Below, piece by piece: positions 44,209 through 53,354 of a DNA stretch of 64,000 bases. The notes below the pieces were generated by a model, which was not told the origin of the DNA, made no database searches, and was given only the letters and a program-made list of their open reading frames with translations. This stretch comes from CAMQRS01 sp964370065. GTDB lineage: Bacteria; Bacillota_I; Bacilli_A; Erysipelotrichales; Erysipelotrichaceae. Location: the NCBI GenBank assembly GCA_964370065.1, contig CAYJGK010000003.1, positions 18,494 to 82,493 of the forward strand, given 5' to 3'. Both the position numbers and the translations under genes were made by a program. How positions within the stretch are numbered: the stretch's first letter is position 1; the number at the start of each line of letters is the position of its first letter.

Positions 44209-46140
44209 ATGAAATTAACAAAATTAACAAATCCAGAATTAATTACATTAAATGCGTCGTTAGACAACAAAGATGCAATAATAAGACATTTAATCAAACA
44301 ATTGTTTGATGCAGGAAAAATTACTTCTGAGCAAGAATTTTACAACGCAGTAATCGATCGAGAAGGGGTTTCTGCAACAGGAATTGATGCCGGTTTAGCG
44401 ATTCCACATGGAAAAAGCGATGTTGTAAAAGAAGCGAGTTTCGCTGTGATGACACTGAATAACCCAGTAAAAGATTGGGAAAGTGTAGTCGAGACAAACG
44501 AGGTTAAATACGTATTCTTATTAGCGATTCCTAAAGTAGATGAAGCAGGGGAGCAAATGAAGTTATTATCGACACTAATGCAAAAAATGTCTGATCCTAG
44601 TTATACTTCAGTATTATATGCTTCTAAAACAACAGAAGAGTTTTATAAAAATCTTGACCAATCTGATGTTAAGGAGACAACAAATACACAAGCTTTTGAT
44701 AAAAGCATTGTCGCTATAACAGCATGTGCAGCGGGGATTGCACATACATATATGGCAGCAGAAGCGTTGCAAAAAGCAGGTAGAGAGTTAGGGGTCAACG
44801 TATTTGTTGAAAAACAAGGGGCAAATGGAATTGAAGATCGCCATACAAATGAAAAATTAAGAAACGCAACTGCAGCTGTATTTGCTGTGGATGTAGCAGT
44901 AAAAGAAGAAGCACGGTTTGCTCATCTTCCACAAATTAAAACAAGAGTAGCTGCACCATTAAAAGACGCTAAGAAGATTATTCAAGATGCATTAGATAAA
45001 GCTGAAAAATTTGAAGGAAAAGAATTTATAGAAGTTAGTGATGATGGAAAGAAAACGGTTGCTCAAGAAATTAAAGAATCTGTACTAACGGGTATTTCAC
45101 ATATTGTTCCAATTATCGTTGCAGCGGGAATGATGGGAGCATTCATCGTTATTTACCGTAATTTTATTGGATTAGTAGATGGTGCATTATGGGGAGAATT
45201 TAAACTTGAAAATCCTCAAAACTGGTTAGTATTATTAGATACCTTTAGAGGGTTATTATTCAACTTAATGGTTCCTATTTTATCAGCATATATGGCTTAC
45301 TCGATTTCTGAGAAACCAGCATTAGCAGCAGGGTTTGCTGCAGGGCTATGTGCGAACATGGTAAATGGTGGATTCTTAGTTGGTATGATTGGTGGTTTAT
45401 TAGCTGGGTATGTAGTTCGGTTATTAAAAAAATATATTCCTTCAAAAGGAACATTTGCAGGATTTGTTAGTTTCGTAGTTTATCCAGTATTCAGTGTTGC
45501 GATTACTGCATGTATATTATTATTTATCGTTGGAGAGCCAGTAGCTTGGTTAAATGAAACAATGTTTGGGTTCTTAGCTGAATTACAAGGGACTAACGCA
45601 GCTTTATTAGGAGCAGCAATTGGAATTATGGTTTCATTTGATTTAGGTGGACCAGTAAATAAAGCAGCATACACATTCTGTGTAACAGCATTAGCACAAA
45701 ATGTATTAATGCCATATGCAGTATTTGCTTCAGTGAAAATGGTAAGTGCATTTGCCGTAACTTTTGCAACAAAAGCACGTAAAGATTTATTTACAATTGA
45801 AGAAAGAGAAGTTGGTAATTCAACTTGGATGTTGGGACTAGCAGGAATTACGGAAGGGGCCATTCCATTTATGATGGCTGACCCACTACGTGTCATGTTC
45901 TCATTGTGTACAGGTTCAGCAGTAGCTGGAGCATTAGTAGCAATGTTTAACATCGGTTTAGATGTAACAGGTGCTGGAATCTTCTCTATGTTTGTATTAA
46001 CAGCAGAAAATTTACCTGTAGCTATGGGAATTTGGTTCTTTGGAGCTGTATTAGGAGCTATCATCTCAGCTATCTTATTAGTGATAACAAGAAAGCAAAA
46101 GTTAGATAAAATTGCAAGATTAAAACAAATTAGTGAATAA
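44209..46140 (+). CDS. mngA: PTS fructose-type EIIABC, predicted mannosylglycerate transporter
   Basis: 643 residues. The EIIA domain (1-145) has its phospho-His in GLAIPHGK; the EIIB domain (about 163-265) has its phospho-Cys in TACAAGIAHTYMAA; the EIIC domain (about 290-635) has about nine membrane helices and the sequence FDLGGPVNKAAY. This A-B-C order and size are those of fructose-family permeases, including MngA (HrsA). The sugar is assigned from the next genes, an alpha-mannosidase and glycerate kinase, which fit only mannosylglycerate in this combination. The usual TACPTG motif is TACAAG here. Confidence 0.8.
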   Translation: MKLTKLTNPELITLNASLDNKDAIIRHLIKQLFDAGKITSEQEFYNAVIDREGVSATGIDAGLAIPHGKSDVVKEASFAVMTLNNPVKDWESVVETNEVKYVFLLAIPKVDEAGEQMKLLSTLMQKMSDPSYTSVLYASKTTEEFYKNLDQSDVKETTNTQAFDKSIVAITACAAGIAHTYMAAEALQKAGRELGVNVFVEKQGANGIEDRHTNEKLRNATAAVFAVDVAVKEEARFAHLPQIKTRVAAPLKDAKKIIQDALDKAEKFEGKEFIEVSDDGKKTVAQEIKESVLTGISHIVPIIVAAGMMGAFIVIYRNFIGLVDGALWGEFKLENPQNWLVLLDTFRGLLFNLMVPILSAYMAYSISEKPALAAGFAAGLCANMVNGGFLVGMIGGLLAGYVVRLLKKYIPSKGTFAGFVSFVVYPVFSVAITACILLFIVGEPVAWLNETMFGFLAELQGTNAALLGAAIGIMVSFDLGGPVNKAAYTFCVTALAQNVLMPYAVFASVKMVSAFAVTFATKARKDLFTIEEREVGNSTWMLGLAGITEGAIPFMMADPLRVMFSLCTGSAVAGALVAMFNIGLDVTGAGIFSMFVLTAENLPVAMGIWFFGAVLGAIISAILLVITRKQKLDKIARLKQISE

Positions 46141-46178
46141 CAAATAAATATAAAGAAATTTAGAAAGGATAGTTTATT

Positions 46179-48746
46179 ATGTCAAATCAAGTACACATCG
46201 TCCCACATATGCATTGGGATAGAGAATGGTATTTCACAGCTGAAGAATCAAAAATATTATTAATCAATAACATGGAGGAAATCTTTGAACGCTTAGAAAA
46301 TGATCCAGAATATCCAGTATATGTGTTAGATGGTCAAACGGCAATCTTAGAAGATTATTTACAGTTAATGCCACATAAGCATTCGCAGTTAAGAAAATTA
46401 GTACAGGAGGGCAGATTAATTATTGGTCCTTGGTACACACAAACTGATGAAATGGTTGTAGGAGCAGAATCAATTGTTCGTAATTTATTATATGGACATA
46501 AAGATTGTGCAGCATTTGGGCCAGTGATGGATATTGGATATTTGCCAGATTCTTTTGGACAATCTGGCCAGTTACCAATGATTTTAAATGGATTTAATAT
46601 AAAACGTGCTATGTTTTGGCGTGGAACAAGTGAAAGAATGGGGTCTAATAAAACGGAGTTTTATTGGACAAGTGATGATGGAAGTAAGGTATTAACACAA
46701 TTATTACCATTAGGGTATGCAATTGGAAAATATTTACCAACTGATTTTGAAGGATTAAAAGAACGTTGTTCAAAATACATGCCCGTACTAGAAAGAGGAG
46801 CAACAGGAGATCATATTTTAATTCCAAATGGACATGATCAAATGCCAATCCAAAAAAATATTAGAGAAGTGATGGCACAACTTAAAAATATTTATCCTGA
46901 TAAAAATTTCTTCTTGAGTAGTTATGACGCATTATTTAAAGAATTAGAAAAGAAAACTGATTATGATACATTACATGGAGAGTTATTAGATGGTAAATAC
47001 ATGCGTGTTCACCGTTCAATTTTCTCTTCAAGAAGTGATATTAAAGCAATCAATACACGTATTGAAAATAAAATCACTAATATTTTAGAGCCATTAGCTA
47101 GTATTGCTTTTACTTTAGGGTTTGATTACTTTGCTGGTTCAATTGAGTCAATTTATAAAGATATTATGAAGAACCATGCACATGATTCTATTGGATGTTG
47201 TTGTAGTGATGAAGTACATGATGAAATAATGTATCGTTTTATTCTAGCAGAAGACAAGTTAGACAAGTTAATTACTTTCTATAAAAGAAAGATAACTGAT
47301 GCAATGCCTTGTGATATTGCATTGGATAAAGTAAATGTATTTAACTTATTGCCATACAATCGTAATGAAGTCATTACGACAAAAATTACAACACGTATGA
47401 AAGCATTTGAATTAGTAGATGAAGAACAAAAACTAGTTGAATTTGATATTGTTTCATCACAAATCATTGATGCTGGATTAATTGATCGTCAAATTGTTCA
47501 CTATGGAAACTATGATCCATTCGTTGAATACACAATTCAATTGAAACAAGTTATTCCTGCAATGGGATATAAAACATTCTTTGTTGTGGAAAAAGCAGTG
47601 GAAATGAACAGTGCGACTAAAACCGCTACAACAATGGAAAATCGCTTTTATCATATTGAATTTAATCAAAATGGTTCCATCCAATTATTTGATAAAATAA
47701 ACAATAAAATGTATGAAGAAGTATTATTAATTGAAGATGGTAGCGATGATGGAGACGGATATGATTTCTCACCATTATTGGATGATTTAGTTATTACATC
47801 AAAAGATGCAAAAGCAAAAGTAGAAGTAAAACGCCATGCATATAGTTCTCATGCAACGATTGCGTTCACAATGCAAGTGCCAGCTGATTTAGAGCAAAGA
47901 AAATTAAAAAATTGTGATAAAATTTTACCTATTAAATTGGATATTAAATTAAATGATGATTCACAATTTATTGATATAGGCGTAACCATCAATAATACAG
48001 TTAAAGATCATAGAGTTCGCTTATTAGTACCAACAATGGTAGCTGCTAAATGTTCAGTAAGTGATAACCAATTTGGGATGATTACTCGAGATGTTTATGA
48101 TGGTGCAATGGATGTATGGGAAGAAGAAAAATGGAGTGAACGACCAGATGCAATTTATCCAATGTTATCCTATGTAGCTAACAAAGATGATGCAATTGCT
48201 GTGATAAGTAATAGTGTTCGTGAATTTGAATTAATTGGTGACGATTACTCAGTAATAGCCATTACCTTATTTAGAGGGGTTGGATTTTTAGGTAAAGAAG
48301 AAATGGTGCGTAGACCAGGACGCCCTTCAGGAATTAAAATGCCAACACCAGATTCTCAATTACAAAAAGAAATGACGTATTCTTTAGGGTTAGTAGTAGA
48401 AGCTGATCAAGCAAAATTATCTAGAAAAGCTAAACAATTCTTAACACCTTTAGTGTCTTATAATAAAATGCCTTACAATGCGATGAAATTGAATGAAGTA
48501 AAATTTAATACTCCTTACTCATACACATTATTCAATGAGGCCAATGACGATATCACATTAAGTGTATTAAAGAAAGCTGAAAACAGTGATGATTTAATAT
48601 ACCGTGTATTTAACACAAACGAAACACCAAAAACAGTTACTTTAGATGGTATTACGATTAAAAGTAGTGCAAACTTAAACGAGGAAATGATGGAACTTGA
48701 TATAAAAGTAAATAAAAATCAAGTGAAAACATATATTTTGAAATAA
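46179..48746 (+). CDS. mngB: Alpha-mannosidase, GH38 (MngB-like)
   Basis: 855 residues, the size of bacterial GH38 enzymes such as MngB. The N-terminal HMHWDREWYF holds metal-binding His/Asp, GYLPDSFGQSGQLP holds the catalytic nucleophile Asp, and NHAHDSIGCC the third metal-site His. No signal peptide: it acts in the cytoplasm. In the context of a PTS and glycerate kinase it should hydrolyse mannosyl-6-phosphate-glycerate to mannose-6-phosphate and glycerate. A general alpha-mannoside role is the alternative. Ends overlapping the next start (TAATG). Confidence 0.88.
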   Translation: MSNQVHIVPHMHWDREWYFTAEESKILLINNMEEIFERLENDPEYPVYVLDGQTAILEDYLQLMPHKHSQLRKLVQEGRLIIGPWYTQTDEMVVGAESIVRNLLYGHKDCAAFGPVMDIGYLPDSFGQSGQLPMILNGFNIKRAMFWRGTSERMGSNKTEFYWTSDDGSKVLTQLLPLGYAIGKYLPTDFEGLKERCSKYMPVLERGATGDHILIPNGHDQMPIQKNIREVMAQLKNIYPDKNFFLSSYDALFKELEKKTDYDTLHGELLDGKYMRVHRSIFSSRSDIKAINTRIENKITNILEPLASIAFTLGFDYFAGSIESIYKDIMKNHAHDSIGCCCSDEVHDEIMYRFILAEDKLDKLITFYKRKITDAMPCDIALDKVNVFNLLPYNRNEVITTKITTRMKAFELVDEEQKLVEFDIVSSQIIDAGLIDRQIVHYGNYDPFVEYTIQLKQVIPAMGYKTFFVVEKAVEMNSATKTATTMENRFYHIEFNQNGSIQLFDKINNKMYEEVLLIEDGSDDGDGYDFSPLLDDLVITSKDAKAKVEVKRHAYSSHATIAFTMQVPADLEQRKLKNCDKILPIKLDIKLNDDSQFIDIGVTINNTVKDHRVRLLVPTMVAAKCSVSDNQFGMITRDVYDGAMDVWEEEKWSERPDAIYPMLSYVANKDDAIAVISNSVREFELIGDDYSVIAITLFRGVGFLGKEEMVRRPGRPSGIKMPTPDSQLQKEMTYSLGLVVEADQAKLSRKAKQFLTPLVSYNKMPYNAMKLNEVKFNTPYSYTLFNEANDDITLSVLKKAENSDDLIYRVFNTNETPKTVTLDGITIKSSANLNEEMMELDIKVNKNQVKTYILK

Positions 48747-49894
48747 TGAAAATATTAGTTGCAATAGATTCATTTAAAGAAAGTTTTGGTGCAAAAGATG
48801 GGTGTGATTACATTGAAGAAGGGCTACTAAAAGCCCTTCCTCAATGTGAAATAAAAAAAATTCCTATGGCAGATGGTGGAGAAGGAACATGTGAAGTATT
48901 AGCCGCAGCATTTCAAGCTAGTCAAGTTGAAATGAAAGCAAACAATGCTTTAAAAGAGGAAGTGAACACGCACTATTATCGTAGTGCAAATGGACAGGTT
49001 GCATTAATTGAATCAGCAATGATTTGTGGATTAGAAATGATTCCCACTCAAATGCGTAATCCTTTACATTCAACAAGTTATGGCTTAGGGCAATTAATCA
49101 AACATGCTGCGCAAAGTCATGTAAAAAAAATAATAATTGGTTTAGGTGGGACAGCAACTAATGATGGTGGTGTAGGAATGCTTCATGCCTTAGGGGCAAA
49201 ACTGTATAAAAACGATCAATTATTAGAAACGGTGAGTGTACTAGATCTAGAGGAAATCACAAAAATAGATATTGAAGAAATCAAACTATTATTAAATGAT
49301 ATAGAATTAATCATAGCGAGTGATGTAGAAAATCCTTACATCGGAGAAATGGGAGCAACGCTTGTTTTTGGTAAGCAAAAAGGAGCAAGTGATGCGGATC
49401 TAGAGGTATTAGAAACGCAATTAGTAGCTTTTCATAAATTGATTAAAGAAACATACAATATTCAATTAAACACTATTCAAGGTAGTGGAGCGGCTGGTGG
49501 ATTAGGTGGTGCAATATTATTAATTGGTGGTGCCATGCAAAAAGGAATAGACTTAGTTATTTCTGAAACGAATTTAGAACAAGCCATTCAAGAAGCAAAC
49601 TTAGTTATAAGTGGGGAAGGTAGTATTGATTCGCAAAGTGCAAATGGAAAAACAATCTCTGGTATTGCTAGAATGTGTAAAAAACACAATAAGCCTTTTA
49701 TCTGTATAGGAGGTCGTGTAAAAGAAGATATTGATGCGCTATATGATATCGGTGTGGATGCCTGTTTCTCGATTACAAACGAATCGAAAACATTAGCACA
49801 AGCATTAATTGATGGGCCAAGATGTGTGAAAGAAGTAGCGTATAATGTGGGACGATTTATAGATGTAATGCTAAATAAATACCGTATAAAATAA
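48746..49894 (+). CDS. Glycerate kinase (GarK/GlxK type)
   Basis: 382 residues, with an N-terminal MKILVAIDSFKESF and PMADGGEGT, then GLGGTATNDGGVGML and SGAAGGLGGA, the motifs of type I glycerate 2-kinase. It converts glycerate to phosphoglycerate, feeding lower glycolysis. Translationally coupled to the mannosidase by a one-base overlap, which strongly suggests that glycerate is a product of that enzyme. Confidence 0.93.
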   Translation: MKILVAIDSFKESFGAKDGCDYIEEGLLKALPQCEIKKIPMADGGEGTCEVLAAAFQASQVEMKANNALKEEVNTHYYRSANGQVALIESAMICGLEMIPTQMRNPLHSTSYGLGQLIKHAAQSHVKKIIIGLGGTATNDGGVGMLHALGAKLYKNDQLLETVSVLDLEEITKIDIEEIKLLLNDIELIIASDVENPYIGEMGATLVFGKQKGASDADLEVLETQLVAFHKLIKETYNIQLNTIQGSGAAGGLGGAILLIGGAMQKGIDLVISETNLEQAIQEANLVISGEGSIDSQSANGKTISGIARMCKKHNKPFICIGGRVKEDIDALYDIGVDACFSITNESKTLAQALIDGPRCVKEVAYNVGRFIDVMLNKYRIK

Positions 49895-49897
49895 TGT

Positions 49898-49929
49898 ATA
49901 AAAGATAGGTGACTAGCTATCTTTTATTT
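49898..49929 (+). terminator. Intrinsic terminator of the PTS/mannosidase operon
   Basis: ATAAAAGATAG and CTATCTTTTAT form a perfect 11-bp stem with a short loop and T-rich tail. Confidence 0.75.
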
Positions 49930-49939
49930 ATGAATTCGG

Positions 49940-49968
49940 TTGACACATTACTATTTACATGATATTCT
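49940..49968 (+). promoter_or_regulatory. Promoter of the Mn2+ riboswitch transcript
   Basis: A perfect TTGACA (49940-49945), 17 bases, TATTCT (49963-49968). The start would be near 49975, just before the aptamer. Confidence 0.8.
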
Positions 49969-49981
49969 TTCTAAGTAATTC

Positions 49982-50107
49982 CTATGAGGGAGTAATTAGC
50001 AGTATATGTACTGTGGTAATATCAACATCATGGTGGAAACATCTGGTATTATCTTAAACAATGAGACTCATAGACAACGAATGTGCGTTGTCTATGAGTC
50101 TTTTTTT
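49982..50107 (+). promoter_or_regulatory. yybP-ykoY (Mn2+) riboswitch with overlapping terminator
   Basis: CTATGAG (49982-49988) pairs with CTCATAG (50067-50073) to close the aptamer. Inside are GGGAGTA at the 5' side, hairpin CAGTA/TACTG, a second arm containing ATCAACAT, and the 3' block CAATGAGAC, all in yybP-ykoY order. The 3' half of P1 is also the 5' arm of a perfect 15-bp terminator (50065-50079 with 50086-50100) plus seven T. Metal binding would hold P1 and prevent the terminator, turning expression on. Confidence 0.8.
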
Positions 50108-50123
50108 GAAAAGGAGAAAAATT

Positions 50124-51074
50124 ATGATTTATTTAGCTTATGCATTATTAGCAGCAGGTGTTGTATTTTTATCAGGAAAAGCAAGTCGTTATGTTGATTT
50201 ACTAGATAAAAAAACAACATTATCAGGAGCATTTATTGGAGGGGTTATGCTTTCAGCTGTTACTTCTTTACCAGAAGTATTCACTAGTGTTTCATCTACC
50301 GTATTATTAGATAAACCTGGTTTATGTATTGGAAATATTTTAGGGAGTAACTTATTTAACATTGCGGTATTAGCCACATTAGTAATGATTTGTTATAAAG
50401 GATTTAGTACTTGTAAAGTAGCAAAAGGACATATGAAGGTCTCTATTTATGTAGTGACTATTTATGCAATTATGTTATTAAATTTCTTACGTGTGTTAAA
50501 CTTTGACATTTTAACAATTTCAATTACATCTATTTTAATCATTGTCGTGTATGCATTTGCGATTAAAAATTTATCAAGTGAAAATGGAGAAATAAATGAT
50601 GAAGAAATAGAAGATGATAGTGATTTAAGTGTGAAACAAGTAATGGTTCGTTTTATTGTGGTGAGTATTGGAATAATCGCATTGAGTATTATGATTACGT
50701 ACGTAACAGATGCAATTGCTATTGAATTGAACTTAGGTGCAGGTTTAGCAGGCGCATTATTCTTAGGTATTGCTACATCATTACCAGAATTATCAAGCTC
50801 AATTGCTTTGTTTAGATTAAAAAATTATAATATTGCAATCGGTAATATTGTAGGAAGCAATATCTTTAACTTTACTATTTTATCATTAACTGATATCTTA
50901 TATGTAGGACAAGGAATCTATGATTATTCAGATCCTAAAACAATTAATTTATTAATATTTGGAACCATTGCAACACTGTTCTCTATGTCCATGTTAAAAG
51001 GAAAAACAAAATTAATCCGTGTTGGTTCTGCACTTATGGTATTAGTTTGTTATGGCTTATTCTTAGTTATCTAA
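50124..51074 (+). CDS. CaCA-family cation antiporter, predicted Mn2+ exporter
   Basis: 316 residues, about ten membrane helices. Two alpha-repeats carry the family signatures TSLPEVFTS...GNILGSNLFNI and TSLPELSSS...GNIVGSNIFNF, with acidic residues that bind the cation. An acidic loop separates the halves (about residue 155-175). ATG 50124 has AAGGAG upstream; earlier frames read through the riboswitch terminator. The family is best known for Na+/Ca2+ exchange, but control by a manganese-sensing riboswitch that switches genes on argues for Mn2+ efflux. Substrate is inferred. Confidence 0.85.
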   Translation: MIYLAYALLAAGVVFLSGKASRYVDLLDKKTTLSGAFIGGVMLSAVTSLPEVFTSVSSTVLLDKPGLCIGNILGSNLFNIAVLATLVMICYKGFSTCKVAKGHMKVSIYVVTIYAIMLLNFLRVLNFDILTISITSILIIVVYAFAIKNLSSENGEINDEEIEDDSDLSVKQVMVRFIVVSIGIIALSIMITYVTDAIAIELNLGAGLAGALFLGIATSLPELSSSIALFRLKNYNIAIGNIVGSNIFNFTILSLTDILYVGQGIYDYSDPKTINLLIFGTIATLFSMSMLKGKTKLIRVGSALMVLVCYGLFLVI

Positions 51075-51087
51075 TAGGAGGAACAAT

Positions 51088-51987
51088 ATGAAATATACAA
51101 TCGAACAAATTCATCAGCTATCAAAAGATAAGGGCTGGATTCAACAAGAACAAATGTATCAAGAAAGATTAGATGAAATTGTACAGCGTATATTTGATAG
51201 TGGAAAAAAATTAATATTATTATGTGGTCCATCAGGAGCAGGGAAAACAACAACAGCATTAAAATTAGAAGAAACAATTCAAAAAAAAGGTGTAAATGTA
51301 CAACATATTGCAATGGATGATTATTTTCATTCGTTAACAGAAAATGAAAAGCAATTATTAAATGAAGGAACTTTAAATGTGGAAACACCAGATCGGGTCA
51401 ATGCGATGCTCTTAGCTAAGCAATTACAAGATTTATTATCACTAAAAGAAGTACCTGAATATCATTTTGATTTTAAAACATCTACTTGTATGAAATTAGA
51501 AAACACTTTGCAAATTCAAGAAAATGACTTTGTTATTGTAGAAGGAATACATGTATTTAACCCTGCCGTATTAGATGGATTGGACGCTTATAAATTATTT
51601 GTGTATCCTGCAGATGTAGTAGAAGCCAAGCAAACACGTATTGCTGATTCACAAATACGCTTGTTACGTCGGATGATTCGTAATGCCTTATATCGCGGAC
51701 ACGATATTCAAAAAACATGCATGATTTACCCAATTTTAACAGAAAGTGAACGGCTATACATCTTTCCCTACCAACATTTAGCTGATGATGTGATGAATAC
51801 TTTTATTCCTTATGAACTGCAAGTATATAAGAGCTTAGTGTTTACTCAACTGCAGCAATATAAACAAGATGATGCGATTGTTAAACTAATCCAAATATTA
51901 GATAAAATAGAAGAAATTTCGGTAGAAGAAGTTATTTCCTCTTCACTGATTCGTGAATTTATTGGAGATAGTAATTATCATTATTAG
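51088..51987 (+). CDS. Uridine kinase-like P-loop protein
   Basis: 299 residues. Walker A GPSGAGKTTTALKL at about residue 47, then AMDDYFHS and DFVIVEGIHVFNPAV resemble the uridine kinase/phosphoribulokinase family. It is longer than Udk (about 210) because of an N-terminal helical segment and a C-terminal extension, a form common in Bacillota. The phosphate acceptor cannot be assigned. It follows the antiporter by 13 bases with ribosome site AGGAGG and is probably under the same riboswitch. Confidence 0.8.
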   Translation: MKYTIEQIHQLSKDKGWIQQEQMYQERLDEIVQRIFDSGKKLILLCGPSGAGKTTTALKLEETIQKKGVNVQHIAMDDYFHSLTENEKQLLNEGTLNVETPDRVNAMLLAKQLQDLLSLKEVPEYHFDFKTSTCMKLENTLQIQENDFVIVEGIHVFNPAVLDGLDAYKLFVYPADVVEAKQTRIADSQIRLLRRMIRNALYRGHDIQKTCMIYPILTESERLYIFPYQHLADDVMNTFIPYELQVYKSLVFTQLQQYKQDDAIVKLIQILDKIEEISVEEVISSSLIREFIGDSNYHY

Positions 51988-51993
51988 GGTGCT

Positions 51994-52024
51994 AAAGATT
52001 TAGATTTATTTCTAAATCTTTTTT
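51994..52024 (+). terminator. Intrinsic terminator
   Basis: AAAGATTTAGA and TCTAAATCTTT form a perfect 11-bp stem with loop TTTATT and a T run. Confidence 0.85.
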
Positions 52025-52032
52025 ATTTTATC

Positions 52033-52061
52033 TTGAAATATAAACATATGTTTTATATAAT
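52033..52061 (+). promoter_or_regulatory. Promoter of the pheST leader
   Basis: TTGAAA (52033-52038), 17 bases, TATAAT (52056-52061). Confidence 0.75.
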
Positions 52062-52067
52062 AGAGAA

Positions 52068-52286
52068 GTTAAAAACGTTGATAAGGCGTAGTAATATAGT
52101 TTGTTGATTAATAGGGAGTATCGCTCATAGACTGGAAAGCGATTTAATTGATATATATGAATTCACCTTTGAGTGAGAGTTAATCCTCTCCCGATTCAAT
52201 CGGTTATCATGAAATTGAGTGTGTCGCAAGATGAAGTAGGATGGTACCGCGTTGAAAAACGTTCCTATACTTGTGCTTTTTTTTTG
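52068..52286 (+). promoter_or_regulatory. T-box riboswitch for pheST
   Basis: The T-box core AGGATGGTACCGCG (52238-52251) is diagnostic, with the GTTCCTATAC...GCTTTTTTTTT terminator side after it. A GAATTC element near 52158-52163 could present the Phe codon TTC in the specifier loop. Uncharged tRNA-Phe should prevent termination. Confidence 0.92.
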
Positions 52287-52309
52287 AAGAAAATGAGGAA
52301 AGGATAACT

Positions 52310-53344
52310 ATGAACCAATTAGATCAATTAAAATTAGAAGGATTATCAAAAATTACTGAAGCTAGTAATAGTAAAGTGTTACAAGATATCCGTGTAATGT
52401 ATTTAGGTAAAAAAGGACCAATACAAGAAGTTATGAAAACAATGAAGGATTTACCTGCTGAAGAAAGACCTGTTTTTGGTCAACAAGTAAATGAAGTAAA
52501 GCAAGCTTTATCACAAGCTATTGATGAAAAGAAAATACAGCTTGAATGGCTGGAAATGAATGCTAAGTTGGAAGCTGAAAAAATCGATATTACAGTTGAA
52601 GGAATTCGCCCAACACTAGCTACTAGACACCCATTAACAGTTGTAACAAATGAATTAGAAGACTTATTTGTTGGATTAGGATATACCATTGCAGAGGGAC
52701 CAGAATTAACAAGTGATTTATATAACTTTGAACGTGCTAATATTCCTAAAGATCATCCAGCTCGTGATATGCAAGATACATTTTATATTGATGTTGAAAA
52801 CTTGTTGAGAACTCATACAACAGCTGTACAAACACTTGTATTAGAAAAAAATGCGCCTACTTTACCAGTGAAATTAGTTTGTCCAGGTAAGGTTTACCGT
52901 AGGGATGATGATGATGCCACACATTCACACCAATTCCAACAAATGGAAGGGTTAGTTGTTGATAAAGATATTACGCTAGCTGATTTAAAAGGAACACTTG
53001 AATTAATGGCAAAAAGAATGTTTGGTGAAGAACGTGAAATTCGTTTCCGCCCAAGCTTTTTCCCATTCACAGAACCAAGTGTAGAAGTAGATGTATCTTG
53101 TCATATGTGTGGGGGAACAGGATGTGCAACATGTAAACAAACAGGTTGGATTGAAATTTTAGGAGCAGGTATGGTTCATCCAAGTGTATTAGAAATGGCT
53201 GGTTATGATGCTAACGAATGTAGTGGGTTCGCCTTTGGTGTAGGAATTGAGCGTGTGGCTATGTTGAAATATGGAATTGATGATATTCGTCATTTCTATA
53301 CAAATGATATACGTTTCTTAAAAACGTTTACACGTTTTGAATAG
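52310..53344 (+). CDS. pheS: Phenylalanyl-tRNA synthetase alpha subunit
   Basis: 344 residues: an N-terminal coiled coil, then class II motifs in GRRPTLATRHPL-like (GIRPTLATRHPL), FYRDxxDATH-like (YRRDDDDATHSHQFQQMEG) and a final GFAFGVGIERVAML (motif 3). ATG 52310 with GAGGAAAGG upstream is the start. It makes the alpha2beta2 enzyme with PheT ten bases downstream. Confidence 0.96.
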   Translation: MNQLDQLKLEGLSKITEASNSKVLQDIRVMYLGKKGPIQEVMKTMKDLPAEERPVFGQQVNEVKQALSQAIDEKKIQLEWLEMNAKLEAEKIDITVEGIRPTLATRHPLTVVTNELEDLFVGLGYTIAEGPELTSDLYNFERANIPKDHPARDMQDTFYIDVENLLRTHTTAVQTLVLEKNAPTLPVKLVCPGKVYRRDDDDATHSHQFQQMEGLVVDKDITLADLKGTLELMAKRMFGEEREIRFRPSFFPFTEPSVEVDVSCHMCGGTGCATCKQTGWIEILGAGMVHPSVLEMAGYDANECSGFAFGVGIERVAMLKYGIDDIRHFYTNDIRFLKTFTRFE

Positions 53345-53354
53345 GAGGAAGTAA

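Noticed and set aside
45480..46064. A 194-codon minus-strand open frame inside the PTS gene
   Set aside because: It is antisense to the conserved EIIC domain, has no recognisable motif and reads as a composition-driven shadow of the Ala/Val-rich membrane helices.
50006..50197. A 63-codon frame spanning the Mn2+ riboswitch
   Set aside because: It covers the aptamer and terminator hairpin, whose base pairing explains the sequence.
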